Source of the DNA: a virus
DNA: 37,017 bases
Strand: one strand, 5' to 3'
Virus record (IMG/VR): IMGVR_UViG_3300041402_000238
Coordinates: 1-37,017 of that record
The notes under the pieces are model-generated. The model worked only from the letters and a program-made list of their open reading frames with translations. It ran no database searches and was not told the origin of the DNA. The position numbers and the translations under genes are program-made. How positions within the stretch are numbered: position 1 is the first letter of the stretch; each line of letters opens with the position of its first letter. Positions 5,538-11,835 of this stretch are shown here, piece after piece.

Positions 5538-5884
5538 GCTGCCGCCCCATAAATGAACCGATTCATCAATAATTCAACCCGTTCCTTGTGTTCTTTTCCT
5601 TTCTCATTGATTCTGCGTCGATATTTTTGCAGACTCTCACAAACATAAGCGCCAATAGCCTCCTCCTCTGTCCAGCCACGACATACACGCTCGCTAATTA
5701 AAGAAGGCTTAACATTATCGACTCCCTCTGTAATTCCTTTGTAAATCGACCACCAATTCGAAGTTTTTGAAAATAAATTACCTTCTATTTTACCCTTATA
5801 GAGCTTTAAAGGCTGCAAACCACCGGCATTCTGTCGCTTATCTATATCTATTATCTCACTGGCTATCTCTAGTTTTGATTTCAT
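5534..5884 (-). CDS. Hypothetical protein with a GW-EEAI motif
   Basis: 116 aa, ATG 5884. ISERVCRGWTEEEAIGAYV (about 64-82) resembles the S-x-R-x-x-x-G-W-x-x-E-E-A motif found in DNA-binding parts of phage homing endonucleases and AP2-like proteins. No nuclease domain is present. The N-terminal half has WWSIYKGITEG, also reminiscent of such binding repeats. A stand-alone DNA-binding protein is the likeliest reading. Confidence 0.5.
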   Translation of the reverse strand: MKSKLEIASEIIDIDKRQNAGGLQPLKLYKGKIEGNLFSKTSNWWSIYKGITEGVDNVKPSLISERVCRGWTEEEAIGAYVCESLQKYRRRINEKGKEHKERVELLMNRFIYGAAA

Positions 5885-5893
5885 TTTGTTGGC

Positions 5894-6550
5894 CTAAAAC
5901 ATTGTTAATTGCCGAGTTTCACGGTCAAAGCGCTCACAAGCTGCTTTATAATAATCTTTATCTATTTCCATGCCTACAAAGTCACATCCGAAATAATGGG
6001 CCGCTATTGCGCTGGAGCCGCTACCTAGATGAGTATCTAATATTCTCATGCCTGGCTTAGCATAATTTGATAATAGCCAGTCATATAGTTTTATTGGCTT
6101 TTGTGTTGGGTGAATACGATACTCTTTATTTTTCATATCTCCCTGCAGCATTCCTGACCATTGAAAGGTAAATTTTCTTACCGCGGTCTTAAATGATGTA
6201 TAAGCGAGCTCACAATCAGCAAAATCACTATTTCCTGTTAATTTATCCCACACAATCCAACAACTAGATGATTTTTCTATTCGATCAAAATAATGATTAG
6301 CTCCCCATATTATTTGATTTTTGCTTATCCGTTGCAATTCTAGGAAATATTCAACTGGCATCGGCTCTTTGTCATTGCCGTGAAATGGCTTATAATCTTT
6401 AGCAATGGCTAATTTGCCTCTGCTTTTATTTGTTTTCCCGCTTTCACCTATCCCATATTGAGGATCTACTATCGCCAAATCAAAGCTATTATCTGACTGA
6501 TCTTTCATATACTCCATGCAATCCATATTGAGAAGCTGTATTTTTGACAC
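5894..6550 (-). CDS. Beta-class DNA methyltransferase (adenine-N6 or cytosine-N4) with DPQY motif
   Basis: 218 aa, GTG start 6550 with GAGGAG six bp upstream. Catalytic motif IV comes first (residues 29-32, DPQYGIG) and the SAM-binding motif I near the end (171-179, LDTHLGSGS), the beta-class order. In most family members motif IV is DPPY; here the second proline is glutamine. No endonuclease partner is nearby, so it is probably an orphan enzyme protecting phage DNA from host restriction. The specificity is unknown. Confidence 0.85.
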   Translation of the reverse strand: MSKIQLLNMDCMEYMKDQSDNSFDLAIVDPQYGIGESGKTNKSRGKLAIAKDYKPFHGNDKEPMPVEYFLELQRISKNQIIWGANHYFDRIEKSSSCWIVWDKLTGNSDFADCELAYTSFKTAVRKFTFQWSGMLQGDMKNKEYRIHPTQKPIKLYDWLLSNYAKPGMRILDTHLGSGSSAIAAHYFGCDFVGMEIDKDYYKAACERFDRETRQLTMF

Positions 6551-6691
6551 TCACTTCTCCTCATCTTCATTGATTAATTGTCTTATGCTTACTTTGCTTT
6601 GACAGAATGCGTTTATATATTTGTTGTTTTCCCTATCTACATTATGAAAATATAATCTTCTTTTAAATTCTCTAAATTCCTGCTTATCCAT
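6551..6691 (-). CDS. Small hypothetical protein upstream of methyltransferase
   Basis: 46 aa, ATG 6691 with AGGGTAGGA upstream. It starts MDKQEFREFKRRLYFHNV and ends SIRQLINEDEEK. Its last codons hold the GAGGAG ribosome site of the methyltransferase, so the two genes are coupled. Charged and helical. No family recognised. Confidence 0.55.
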   Translation of the reverse strand: MDKQEFREFKRRLYFHNVDRENNKYINAFCQSKVSIRQLINEDEEK

Positions 6692-6722
6692 ATTCCTACC
6701 CTCTGTTTATTTCAGACATAGC

Positions 6723-6878
6723 TTACCTTCTTCCCCTTGAACATGCTTCTTGCTCAAGTACCAGCTCTAAGCGACTGGCTACAGGTACTAATAATTCCCC
6801 TCTGGCGGACCAGACACATAAATCCCTTATGCGAATCACATCCTGAAATACATCAGGCTTCAAGGTACATGGTGACAA
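6723..6878 (-). CDS. Possible small or truncated gene (TTG start)
   Basis: The frame reads TLKPDVFQDVIRIRDLCVW and RGELLVPVASRLELVLEQEA, which looks like real protein. The only starts are TTG 6878 (51 aa) and TTG 6863, with no clear ribosome site. An in-frame ATG at 6893 is cut off by TGA two codons later. It is either a gene with a weak start or the 3' end of a decayed one. Confidence 0.4.
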   Translation of the reverse strand: MSPCTLKPDVFQDVIRIRDLCVWSARGELLVPVASRLELVLEQEACSRGRR

Positions 6879-7015
6879 GGCGGGTCAGAGCATGATTTTT
6901 ATTACAATGATTAATCACTTATATCCACGCGGCCACAATCAAAGCCCTTAATCTCGTTTGGAGTACGATCAGCGACTAGCAAGGAAGAAAAGTATTCAAG
7001 TAATCAGTTTAGTAG

Positions 7016-7043
7016 TTGAACTATTTGGGATTTGATCTATAAT
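7016..7043 (+). promoter_or_regulatory. Sigma70-like promoter pointing against the operon
   Basis: TTGAAC (7016-7021), a 16-bp spacer, then a perfect TATAAT (7038-7043). It would start plus-strand RNA near 7050, antisense to the leftward operon. No plus-strand gene follows. A hairpin with a partial U tract lies at 7130-7166, which would end an RNA of about 110 nt. Confidence 0.4.
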
Positions 7044-7113
7044 TGTCTTATCGACACGTTGGATCGTATTGTCCTTTGATTTAAATACTTCTGACGACCC
7101 TGCAAGGTCACCG

Positions 7114-7157
7114 ATACTAAAATAGTATACGCGCTATCGAAGAAATTTGGTAGCGCG
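7114..7157. repeat. Two adjacent inverted repeats, terminator-like on the plus strand
   Basis: The first is ATACTA-aaa-TAGTAT (7114-7128). The second is CGCGCTA (7130-7136) and TAGCGCG (7151-7157) with a 14-nt loop. On the plus strand it is followed by TTATTATTT, an imperfect U tract. On the minus strand the pair lies just after the methyltransferase stop at 7165 but has no T run, so it would act as a 3' hairpin rather than a terminator. The second repeat is the strongest hairpin in this stretch. Confidence 0.5.
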
Positions 7158-7164
7158 TTATTAT

Positions 7165-7782
7165 TTACCCCCATTGTTCAGCCATTGCTTTTGCGATACC
7201 AGGAAAGGTCTTGCTCCTTAGTTTCGCTCTTTCTTCTTTTGGCAATTTCCATGCTTCTGCGTACCAGGTAGGCATAGATTTACCGCTCTTAAATCTAGTT
7301 CTTTCAGGCGGCTTTACATCGTTCGTACTTTCAAGACTTGGCAAGCCCTTAATCCATAAGCATGTTTTTTTCTCAAAAGCATCGCCAAACTGGTAAGGGT
7401 TTATAATTTGATTTGGCTTTCTCCATTCACTGCTCATTACGCCAATAGGATTCTCAATAACAACTTTATCGCAATTAGCATTTGCAAAACCCATAAAGAA
7501 GCTTATAGCGTCTTTTCTGTCGGCGTGTCTTTTTATGGCCTTGTCGCCATATTTTTCAATATCAAACCATCTATTTCCTGTAACAGTCAAATAAGTACAT
7601 GGAGGGAATGCTATAATCATATCCCAGTCTTGGCTCAATAACTCAGTAACATCCTGCTGTAAATGCCATTCTGGATTATCTCCACTCGTTGGTATAATGT
7701 CGCAGGAATAAGCTTCATGGCCTTTTAATCTAAACTGCTTTGTTACTACCTGGCTTTCTTCGCATGCTATTAATATTCTCAC
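7165..7782 (-). CDS. C5-cytosine-type DNA methyltransferase, short phage form
   Basis: 205 aa, GTG start 7782 with AGGAG seven bp upstream. The N-terminus (MRILIACEESQVV) is the SAM-binding motif I region. FPPCTYLT (59-66) is the PPC motif with catalytic Cys62. ENPIG (110-114) takes the place of the usual ENV. The C-terminus PGIAKAMAEQWG resembles motif X. The target-recognition domain is almost absent, so the protein is far shorter than restriction-type C5 enzymes. It probably modifies phage DNA. Whether it methylates C5 or does another modification is not decided by sequence. Confidence 0.8.
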   Translation of the reverse strand: MRILIACEESQVVTKQFRLKGHEAYSCDIIPTSGDNPEWHLQQDVTELLSQDWDMIIAFPPCTYLTVTGNRWFDIEKYGDKAIKRHADRKDAISFFMGFANANCDKVVIENPIGVMSSEWRKPNQIINPYQFGDAFEKKTCLWIKGLPSLESTNDVKPPERTRFKSGKSMPTWYAEAWKLPKEERAKLRSKTFPGIAKAMAEQWG

Positions 7783-7827
7783 AATCTATCTCCTATTCTT
7801 TATTGATTCGATCAATCAGGGGTTCAA

Positions 7828-7998
7828 CTACCGAGGATTACTAGGCGGTTCATATTTGTCTATGAGTCTTGATACTTTCATTTTCAGACTTTTAATCTCT
7901 TTATTTGCAGCAATCAAGAGCTTGGCTGTTTTACGCTCATTTATATGGGGAGCCATTTGCCGAACATGTTTGTCAATTTCTTCTGTTAATTCTCTCAT
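7828..7998 (-). CDS. Small helical protein
   Basis: 56 aa. ATG 7998 is preferred over ATG 8007 because AGAGG lies 8 bp upstream of it. It starts MRELTEEIDKHVRQMAPHIN and continues with a coiled-coil-like helix (AANKEIKSLKMKVSRLIDKY). Function unknown. Part of the leftward chain of tightly packed small genes. Confidence 0.55.
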   Translation of the reverse strand: MRELTEEIDKHVRQMAPHINERKTAKLLIAANKEIKSLKMKVSRLIDKYEPPSNPR

Positions 7999-8028
7999 CT
8001 CTCTCATCCTCTAATTTGTTAGGTGGGG

Positions 8029-8208
8029 TTAATTGACTCTCGATGCGATTCTGATATTTTCATAAATATCAAAAGCCTTTGTTCGTTCATCACCTACATC
8101 ACAATGAGTAGCATAAGAGTGCATTGCTTTTTCTGTCTCTGCTAATAATTTAAAAGCATAATCTTTTAATATTTCTTTGAGGGCTTCTTGTCTTTTAGAT
8201 TCACTCAC
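8029..8208 (-). CDS. Small helical protein, GTG start
   Basis: 59 aa. AAGGAG lies 4 bp before GTG 8208. It starts MSESKRQEALKEILKDYAFK and contains SYATHCDVGDERTKAFDIYE, a predominantly helical, charged sequence. No family recognised. Confidence 0.55.
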   Translation of the reverse strand: MSESKRQEALKEILKDYAFKLLAETEKAMHSYATHCDVGDERTKAFDIYENIRIASRVN

Positions 8209-8226
8209 TTCTCTCTCCTTACTCTG

Positions 8227-8394
8227 TTACTGATAGGGGTTAGGTCTTTTTGCTAGTAACGGATATTGTGTAAGCGTTAATACCGCCACTATTGATCTAG
8301 CCCCTACAGGTGGCATTGGTGCGCCATTAATGAAGCATCCAATTGTGACTAATGCGCTTTGAAGTCTTCTAGGTAATTTCTTGTTATCACTCAT
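8227..8394 (-). CDS. Small hypothetical protein
   Basis: 55 aa, ATG 8394 with GGAG 8 bp upstream. It starts MSDNKKLPRRLQSAL; the middle is hydrophobic (ARSIVAVLTLTQYPLLA) and could associate with membrane. Unknown function. Confidence 0.5.
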   Translation of the reverse strand: MSDNKKLPRRLQSALVTIGCFINGAPMPPVGARSIVAVLTLTQYPLLAKRPNPYQ

Positions 8395-8409
8395 TCTCTT
8401 ATCTCCATG

Positions 8410-8568
8410 CTAGTTATGGGTGGTTAATAGTTCGCATATCCACGATAAATAGAAAAACAATATCGGGAACATTACAGTTAAATATCCCAGAAGATCTGTA
8501 TTACCTTGATAAATATTAAGTGCGGTGGCGGCAACAGCGGTAGCCATCCATAAATCTTTTATTTTCAT
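8410..8568 (-). CDS. Small membrane protein
   Basis: 52 aa, ATG 8568 with AGGAG inside the end of the upstream gene (TGA in AGGAGTGAGCAATG), so translation is coupled. Two hydrophobic parts: a weak one at 6-20 and a clear membrane segment at about 29-47 (YLTVMFPILFFYLSWICEL). Role unknown. Confidence 0.6.
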   Translation of the reverse strand: MKIKDLWMATAVAATALNIYQGNTDLLGYLTVMFPILFFYLSWICELLTTHN

Positions 8569-8571
8569 TGC

Positions 8572-8847
8572 TCACTCCTGTTTATCATTGGTAGAGGGTG
8601 GCAATGTGCTATTGCACACATTCAGGGTAAATCTTCGATGATAGCCAATACACTGCGACCGGCTTTTATTGAAATGATTTCTGATATGATTGATTCCATA
8701 TTTCAAAGTAGCCACTTCTGTTTCCATGCCTTTAGTCGCCTCATAATGAGCTATGAGATTTCTTATTCCTTCTCTGACTTCTTCGTTATCTTCCTGATAT
8801 GTTGAATCATAAATTGTTGATAAAAGGTCATCGCTTATCTTATTCAT
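8572..8847 (-). CDS. Hypothetical protein
   Basis: 91 aa, ATG 8847 with AAGGTG. An acidic helical first half (STYQEDNEEVREGIRNLIAH) is followed by a His/Arg/Cys-rich end (INHIRNHFNKSRSQCIGYHR). No family recognised. Its leader, GGTGAATTATG, is identical to that of the next upstream gene (8851-9012). Confidence 0.55.
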   Translation of the reverse strand: MNKISDDLLSTIYDSTYQEDNEEVREGIRNLIAHYEATKGMETEVATLKYGINHIRNHFNKSRSQCIGYHRRFTLNVCNSTLPPSTNDKQE

Positions 8848-8850
8848 AAT

Positions 8851-9012
8851 TCACCTTTGGGCTAAAATCCAGCGCAATTGACTGGAGTTACATAGTTCAA
8901 TACAACAACTATTACACTTACTATACTTAATTAATCTTCTGTATTTAGACACCTCATGCCTAACTCTAGGGTGCAATTTTCCTTCGCCACATGCTGGACA
9001 TACTTTAGCCAT
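8851..9012 (-). CDS. Zinc-ribbon microprotein
   Basis: 53 aa, ATG 9012. MAKVCPACGEGKLHPRVRHE opens with a CPxCGxGxL knuckle like that of YgiT/MqsA-type zinc ribbons, and a second knuckle follows (KCNSCCIELC). It likely binds one zinc. Whether it contacts DNA, RNA or a protein is unknown. It lies 3 bp after the stop of the upstream membrane peptide. Confidence 0.65.
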   Translation of the reverse strand: MAKVCPACGEGKLHPRVRHEVSKYRRLIKYSKCNSCCIELCNSSQLRWILAQR

Positions 9013-9015
9013 AAT

Positions 9016-9144
9016 TCACCCACCTATATAATCATTAATAAACCAATTCCAAATACCAGAGGAATTAAGGAGCCAAGCCCATAAGCAGATACAGAATATG
9101 GTGCCGATGATAAGCCAGGTCATTGTTTTGTCTTTACTTATCAT
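9016..9144 (-). CDS. 42-aa single-pass membrane peptide
   Basis: ATG 9144 with GGAG upstream, overlapping the preceding gene by 11 bp. One membrane segment (about 9-29, TWLIIGTIFCICLWAWLLN) rich in Trp and Cys, with a short polar tail. Function unknown. Small inner-membrane peptides encoded early in phages often affect exclusion or lysis control, but nothing here proves that. Confidence 0.6.
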   Translation of the reverse strand: MISKDKTMTWLIIGTIFCICLWAWLLNSSGIWNWFINDYIGG

Positions 9145-9319
9145 TTGATTGCTCCTTAGATTTATATTCTGTACAGTCATGCTTCTTGTTATAATCCTCT
9201 ATGCAGACAAGAACTTTTATTGACGGCGGCGGCATAAAATATTCAGCGACTCTGAACGATGCGATAATTATGAAGCATATAGCTACAAGCTTTGCTATTG
9301 ATTTTATTTGTTCAACCAT
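9134..9319 (-). CDS. Small membrane-anchored protein
   Basis: 61 aa from ATG 9319, chosen for GGAG 7 bp upstream. The ORF is open to 9349 without a ribosome site. One membrane segment (about 9-27, LVAICFIIIASFRVAEYF), then PPPSIKVLVCIEDYNKKHDC with two cysteines that could pair outside the cytoplasm. Overlaps the upstream gene by 8 bp. Confidence 0.55.
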   Translation of the reverse strand: MVEQIKSIAKLVAICFIIIASFRVAEYFMPPPSIKVLVCIEDYNKKHDCTEYKSKEQSNDK

Positions 9320-9494
9320 CACAATTCTCCGTAATATCTGGTAGCTCATCAGGCCACTTGGCTGTTAATTCAAACTTGGTTATAAATTCCTCTGCAAATT
9401 CCGATGCTTCTTTACTCGTTCCTTTGAGTATAGGGCACATTACTTTTGCCATATAAATAGCTACATGGTCAGGTAGGTTTAGTGGGATGATCAT
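9312..9494 (-). CDS. Small hypothetical protein
   Basis: 60 aa, ATG 9494. It starts MIIPLNLPDHVAIYMAKVMC and ends with an acidic segment (ELPDITENCDG). The start overlaps the stop of the upstream gene (ATGA). No family recognised. Confidence 0.55.
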   Translation of the reverse strand: MIIPLNLPDHVAIYMAKVMCPILKGTSKEASEFAEEFITKFELTAKWPDELPDITENCDG

Positions 9495-9733
9495 TTGTTT
9501 TCCTCTTCAATCATAATTTGTTTTAAACAACGTTCTCTAAGCCGATCTACAGCGTCCACTGTTAAGATGTTATCAATATCATACCCAAAGGTAGTAATGC
9601 TCTTAATATCTACACTGGCCTTTATCTCAGGGCTTTTAATACCGTCTATCTTTTTTTCGGGCTGGTATGGCTGATACTCTAAAATAACCTTTACCGGCAG
9701 ATCATCGCCTATATGATTAATTATTGTTTTCAT
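9491..9733 (-). CDS. Small hypothetical protein
   Basis: 80 aa, ATG 9733, overlapping the upstream HTH gene by 17 bp. A beta-rich first half (DLPVKVILEYQPYQPEKK; IKASVDIKSITTFGYD) is followed by a helix (DAVDRLRERCLKQIMIEEEN). Unknown. Confidence 0.55.
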   Translation of the reverse strand: MKTIINHIGDDLPVKVILEYQPYQPEKKIDGIKSPEIKASVDIKSITTFGYDIDNILTVDAVDRLRERCLKQIMIEEENK

Positions 9734-9947
9734 TCTTTGATTCCTTGTTAGCTTTGCGTTTTTGTTTCGCTGCTTCCTTTGTTAGGTATTTCTTAAGCTC
9801 GTCAACCCGATCAACAGCGCCACCATTAAATTCAGCATTTCTAAACTTATTAAGCCATCGTTTAGGTATGCCGGTATCATGCTCTATTTTGACATCCGTT
9901 AAACCAGTCTCTTTCATCAATGTATGTGTATCTGCGTAAATTCCCAT
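9717..9947 (-). CDS. Helix-turn-helix protein, first gene of the leftward unit
   Basis: 76 aa, ATG 9947. LMKETGLTDVKIEHDTGIPK and RWLNKFRNAEFNGGAVDRVD make a Cro/transposase-type helix-turn-helix in which an (N)GG-A-V-D-R-V-D-E-L-KKYL ending follows the recognition helix. The tail is lysine-rich. It is first behind the strong leftward promoter, so it could act on the nearby palindrome and direct repeat and control early transcription. No separate CI-like repressor is found. Confidence 0.6.
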   Translation of the reverse strand: MGIYADTHTLMKETGLTDVKIEHDTGIPKRWLNKFRNAEFNGGAVDRVDELKKYLTKEAAKQKRKANKESKNENNN

Positions 9948-9980
9948 GCTTATAGCCTGTTGCGTTAAATAGTAAATATG

Positions 9981-10009
9981 ATATTATGCCTATTAGTTCT
10001 CTATGTCAA
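9981..10009 (-). promoter_or_regulatory. Strong leftward early promoter
   Basis: On the minus strand: TTGACA (10009-10004), a 17-bp spacer, then TAATAT (9986-9981). The -35 is perfect and the spacing optimal. Transcription would start near 9974, about 27 nt before the HTH gene ATG. It is the only visible strong promoter for the small genes to its left. Confidence 0.7.
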
Positions 10010-10045
10010 GAATAGTTAGGCCAAGAATAATTTATGCACCATAAA
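10007..10045. promoter_or_regulatory. Candidate operators between the divergent promoters
   Basis: A direct repeat CAAGAATA occurs at 10007-10014 and 10022-10029 (15-bp period). A 15-bp palindrome TTTATG-cac-CATAAA lies at 10031-10045. The first repeat overlaps the -35 of the leftward promoter. Another palindrome (AAATATATTT, 10043-10052) follows. Placement between both promoters fits control of the early switch, possibly by the HTH protein at 9717-9947. Confidence 0.4.
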
Positions 10046-10066
10046 TATATTTAAGAACTAAAAGGC

Positions 10067-10094
10067 TTGCATTAATCTTGAATGGGTATATATT
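10067..10094 (+). promoter_or_regulatory. Probable rightward early promoter
   Basis: TTGCAT (10067-10072), a 16-bp spacer, then TATATT (10089-10094). This leaves a leader of about 120 nt before the first rightward gene at 10220. The -35 departs from consensus at two positions, so it may be weaker than the leftward promoter or need help. Confidence 0.45.
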
Positions 10095-10219
10095 GATAAC
10101 CATACCGCTACTTAATAGAGTTTAAGTACATAGGCGATGTAAGTGCTATATGACCATTCGTACTAGGCTAGGCTAATAACCTTTTGCGGTAACTAACAAT
10201 AAATAACTGGAGAAAAGAA

Positions 10220-10429
10220 ATGAAAAAAACATATCTAGCAAGCGCAATGATTCATGCAATGAGCGCATTGAAGACCGGTTTTGGTTTATTTAAAAATAAG
10301 GCGTCCGATCTTAATAAGATTCACGATTATCAACATCCTTATTCACATGGCGGCAAACGAACTGGTTTTGCAGCAGCTCGACGAATGGCTAAGAAAAATC
10401 GTAATGTCCGCGCAAGAGCTAAAAGGTAG
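10220..10429 (+). CDS. Basic small protein, first gene of the rightward unit
   Basis: 69 aa, ATG 10220 with GGAG upstream. The N-terminus is hydrophobic/helical (KKTYLASAMIHAMSALKTGF) and the C-terminus strongly basic (AARRMAKKNRNVRARAKR). Net positive charge suggests nucleic-acid binding. No family recognised. Confidence 0.6.
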   Translation: MKKTYLASAMIHAMSALKTGFGLFKNKASDLNKIHDYQHPYSHGGKRTGFAAARRMAKKNRNVRARAKR

Positions 10430-10458
10430 TTATCTAAACATTAATTAGGAGAGAGAAG

Positions 10459-10911
10459 ATGGGATATGAAACAGAATTATTGATAGGAATTAGTTCTAGC
10501 TCAGCTAGTGATGAAATCAAATATGGAGAGCTAATTGTTGCAGATGAAGAGGCTTATCGTCCAATGATGAGAAATGCTAAAAATAATACTATTAAAACAG
10601 GCAGAAAAGAAACGTATTTTTCTATCTATGCAACTATCGATTTATGTAAATGTGGTGGTAGAGAAATAAATAATCTGGACAGGATTAACAAAGATACAAG
10701 TCATCATTGGTATTGGTATACCGGAAATGGAAGAACAGTAGAAGATTGTTATGGTGATAAATTAAAGCCAGTCCCAATTATTGATGTTATAAATGCCATT
10801 GAACAAGATTCATTCGATAATGATTATCGCAGATTCGAATGGGCTTTAGCATTATTAAACTCAATGAAAAATGATACAGAAAACTTGTCTGTATTGTTGC
10901 GCGGACATTAA
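10459..10911 (+). CDS. Hypothetical protein
   Basis: 150 aa, ATG 10459 behind AGGAGAGAG. It has KCGGREINNLDRINKDTSHH and WYWYTGNGRTVEDCYGDKLK in the middle, then an acidic helical end. Aromatic and glycine content suggests a compact alpha/beta fold. No family recognised. Confidence 0.6.
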   Translation: MGYETELLIGISSSSASDEIKYGELIVADEEAYRPMMRNAKNNTIKTGRKETYFSIYATIDLCKCGGREINNLDRINKDTSHHWYWYTGNGRTVEDCYGDKLKPVPIIDVINAIEQDSFDNDYRRFEWALALLNSMKNDTENLSVLLRGH

Positions 10912-10929
10912 CTAAACAGGAGCAAACCA

Positions 10930-11148
10930 ATGGCTACATATGATGTTAGAAAGCAGCAGCAAGAAGAGATCACGGAGATTCAGTTTAATGATTCGTTTAA
11001 TCGAATAGTTGGATCATCTGGAGATAGTTTAAATGGCCTTACGCTAATTGATTCTAATGGTGCAATGGCAGATAAATATCTTGCTGATTTCGATGAAATT
11101 GATAATCTTATAGCCGCTTTAAAGAAAGCTAAAGAGCTATGGGGGTGA
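10930..11148 (+). CDS. Small hypothetical protein
   Basis: 72 aa, ATG 10930 with AGGAG upstream. Acidic; it starts MATYDVRKQQQEEITEIQFN and ends in a helix (IDNLIAALKKAKELWG). The stop is 1 bp before the next ATG. Unknown. Confidence 0.6.
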   Translation: MATYDVRKQQQEEITEIQFNDSFNRIVGSSGDSLNGLTLIDSNGAMADKYLADFDEIDNLIAALKKAKELWG

Positions 11149-11149
11149 T

Positions 11150-11386
11150 ATGAAAACAGGCAAAGAGATAATAGAGTTTTATTTTGGTAAAAAGAAGGCT
11201 GAGGCAAACAACTATACATCTTTAATGGGGATGATAGACATCGCAATATTAGAAACCAGAGTAGAGCAGGACAAGATAACTCGTCACGCTTGTGCTGAAG
11301 CTGTCATCCAATGTCCTGAAGATATGCCAAACTCAGCATTAAAGGATTGCGCCCACAATGCCTGTATGAACGTAAAAGCCGTATAA
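11150..11386 (+). CDS. Small hypothetical protein
   Basis: 78 aa, ATG 11150. It contains two cysteine-bearing helices (HACAEAVIQCPEDM and LKDCAHNACMNVKAV), similar to small phage proteins of unknown role. GGGGG of the upstream gene end serves as ribosome site. Confidence 0.6.
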   Translation: MKTGKEIIEFYFGKKKAEANNYTSLMGMIDIAILETRVEQDKITRHACAEAVIQCPEDMPNSALKDCAHNACMNVKAV

Positions 11387-11394
11387 GGAAAAGA

Positions 11395-11585
11395 CTGCAA
11401 GGACGAATCAAATACATACTAAAAGCCGGTGCAGTTATCGCAGCTTTAATATTTGGTTGTTTTGCCCGGAGTATATCGAGCTTAAAACCGATGAAGATTA
11501 CCCAAACGGTGAACGTGAAATGAAGATTAAAATATACAATGATGTTAACGATAATATAGGCCGTGTGGTCGAGGAGTGGAGATAA
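11395..11585 (+). pseudogene. Probably frameshifted small lipoprotein-like gene
   Basis: Two frames make sense only together. The first reads GRIKYILKAGAVIAALIFGC, a signal-peptide/lipobox-like stretch, after AAGGAA and a CTG (11395). The second continues PEYIELKTDEDYPNGERE and ends VVEEWR at TAA 11583-11585, which overlaps the ATG of the next gene (TAATG). Adding one T in the TTTT run near 11461 would join them. No ATG starts the first part. It is either a real single-base deletion, an assembly error, or two tiny overlapping ORFs. Confidence 0.4.
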
Positions 11586-11830
11586 TGATCATTAGTTCAC
11601 GTTCAACTTACTACACCGGTCAGAATGAAGGCGCTACCAAGAAAGAAATTGACGAAATAATCAATTCCAACGGTGATCTGATAGAAATTATCGGAATGAT
11701 CAATGATTCAGATGAGTGGTTGAATTGTATCAGGGCGGCCGTATATCGTTCTGATAAAGTAGCACAAAACGACATGCTCATGCTACTAGAAAACGCAGCA
11801 CGAGAGTATTTAGACCCTGATAATAGGTAA
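11585..11830 (+). CDS. Small hypothetical protein
   Basis: 81 aa from ATG 11585 (MIISSRSTYYTGQNEG), chosen for GGAGTGGAG upstream. GTG 11576 is the alternative. Acidic and helical (GATKKEIDEIINSNGDLIEI; MLMLLENAAREYLDPDNR). Unknown. Confidence 0.6.
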   Translation: MIISSRSTYYTGQNEGATKKEIDEIINSNGDLIEIIGMINDSDEWLNCIRAAVYRSDKVAQNDMLMLLENAAREYLDPDNR

Positions 11831-11835
11831 ATCAT

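Larger units (their letters stand above)
6879..7164. other. Poorly coding, hairpin-rich stretch
   Basis: About 290 bp without a convincing gene. On the minus strand there are short open pieces. One begins ATG at 7170, overlapping the end of the upstream methyltransferase (45 aa, ALPNFFDSAYTILVSVTLQ, no ribosome site). Another ends at 6911 (ADRTPNEIKGFDCGRVDISD). The piece ending SIRQL shares those five residues with the gene at 6551-6691. It may be decayed coding sequence, a structured RNA region, or both. Promoter and hairpin features are listed separately. Confidence 0.35.

Noticed and set aside
6781-6880. tRNA or tmRNA-like structure in the hairpin-rich stretch
   Set aside because: No T-loop GTTCRANNC with matching acceptor stem and CCA was found. 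Some hairpins fall in a coding-like frame.
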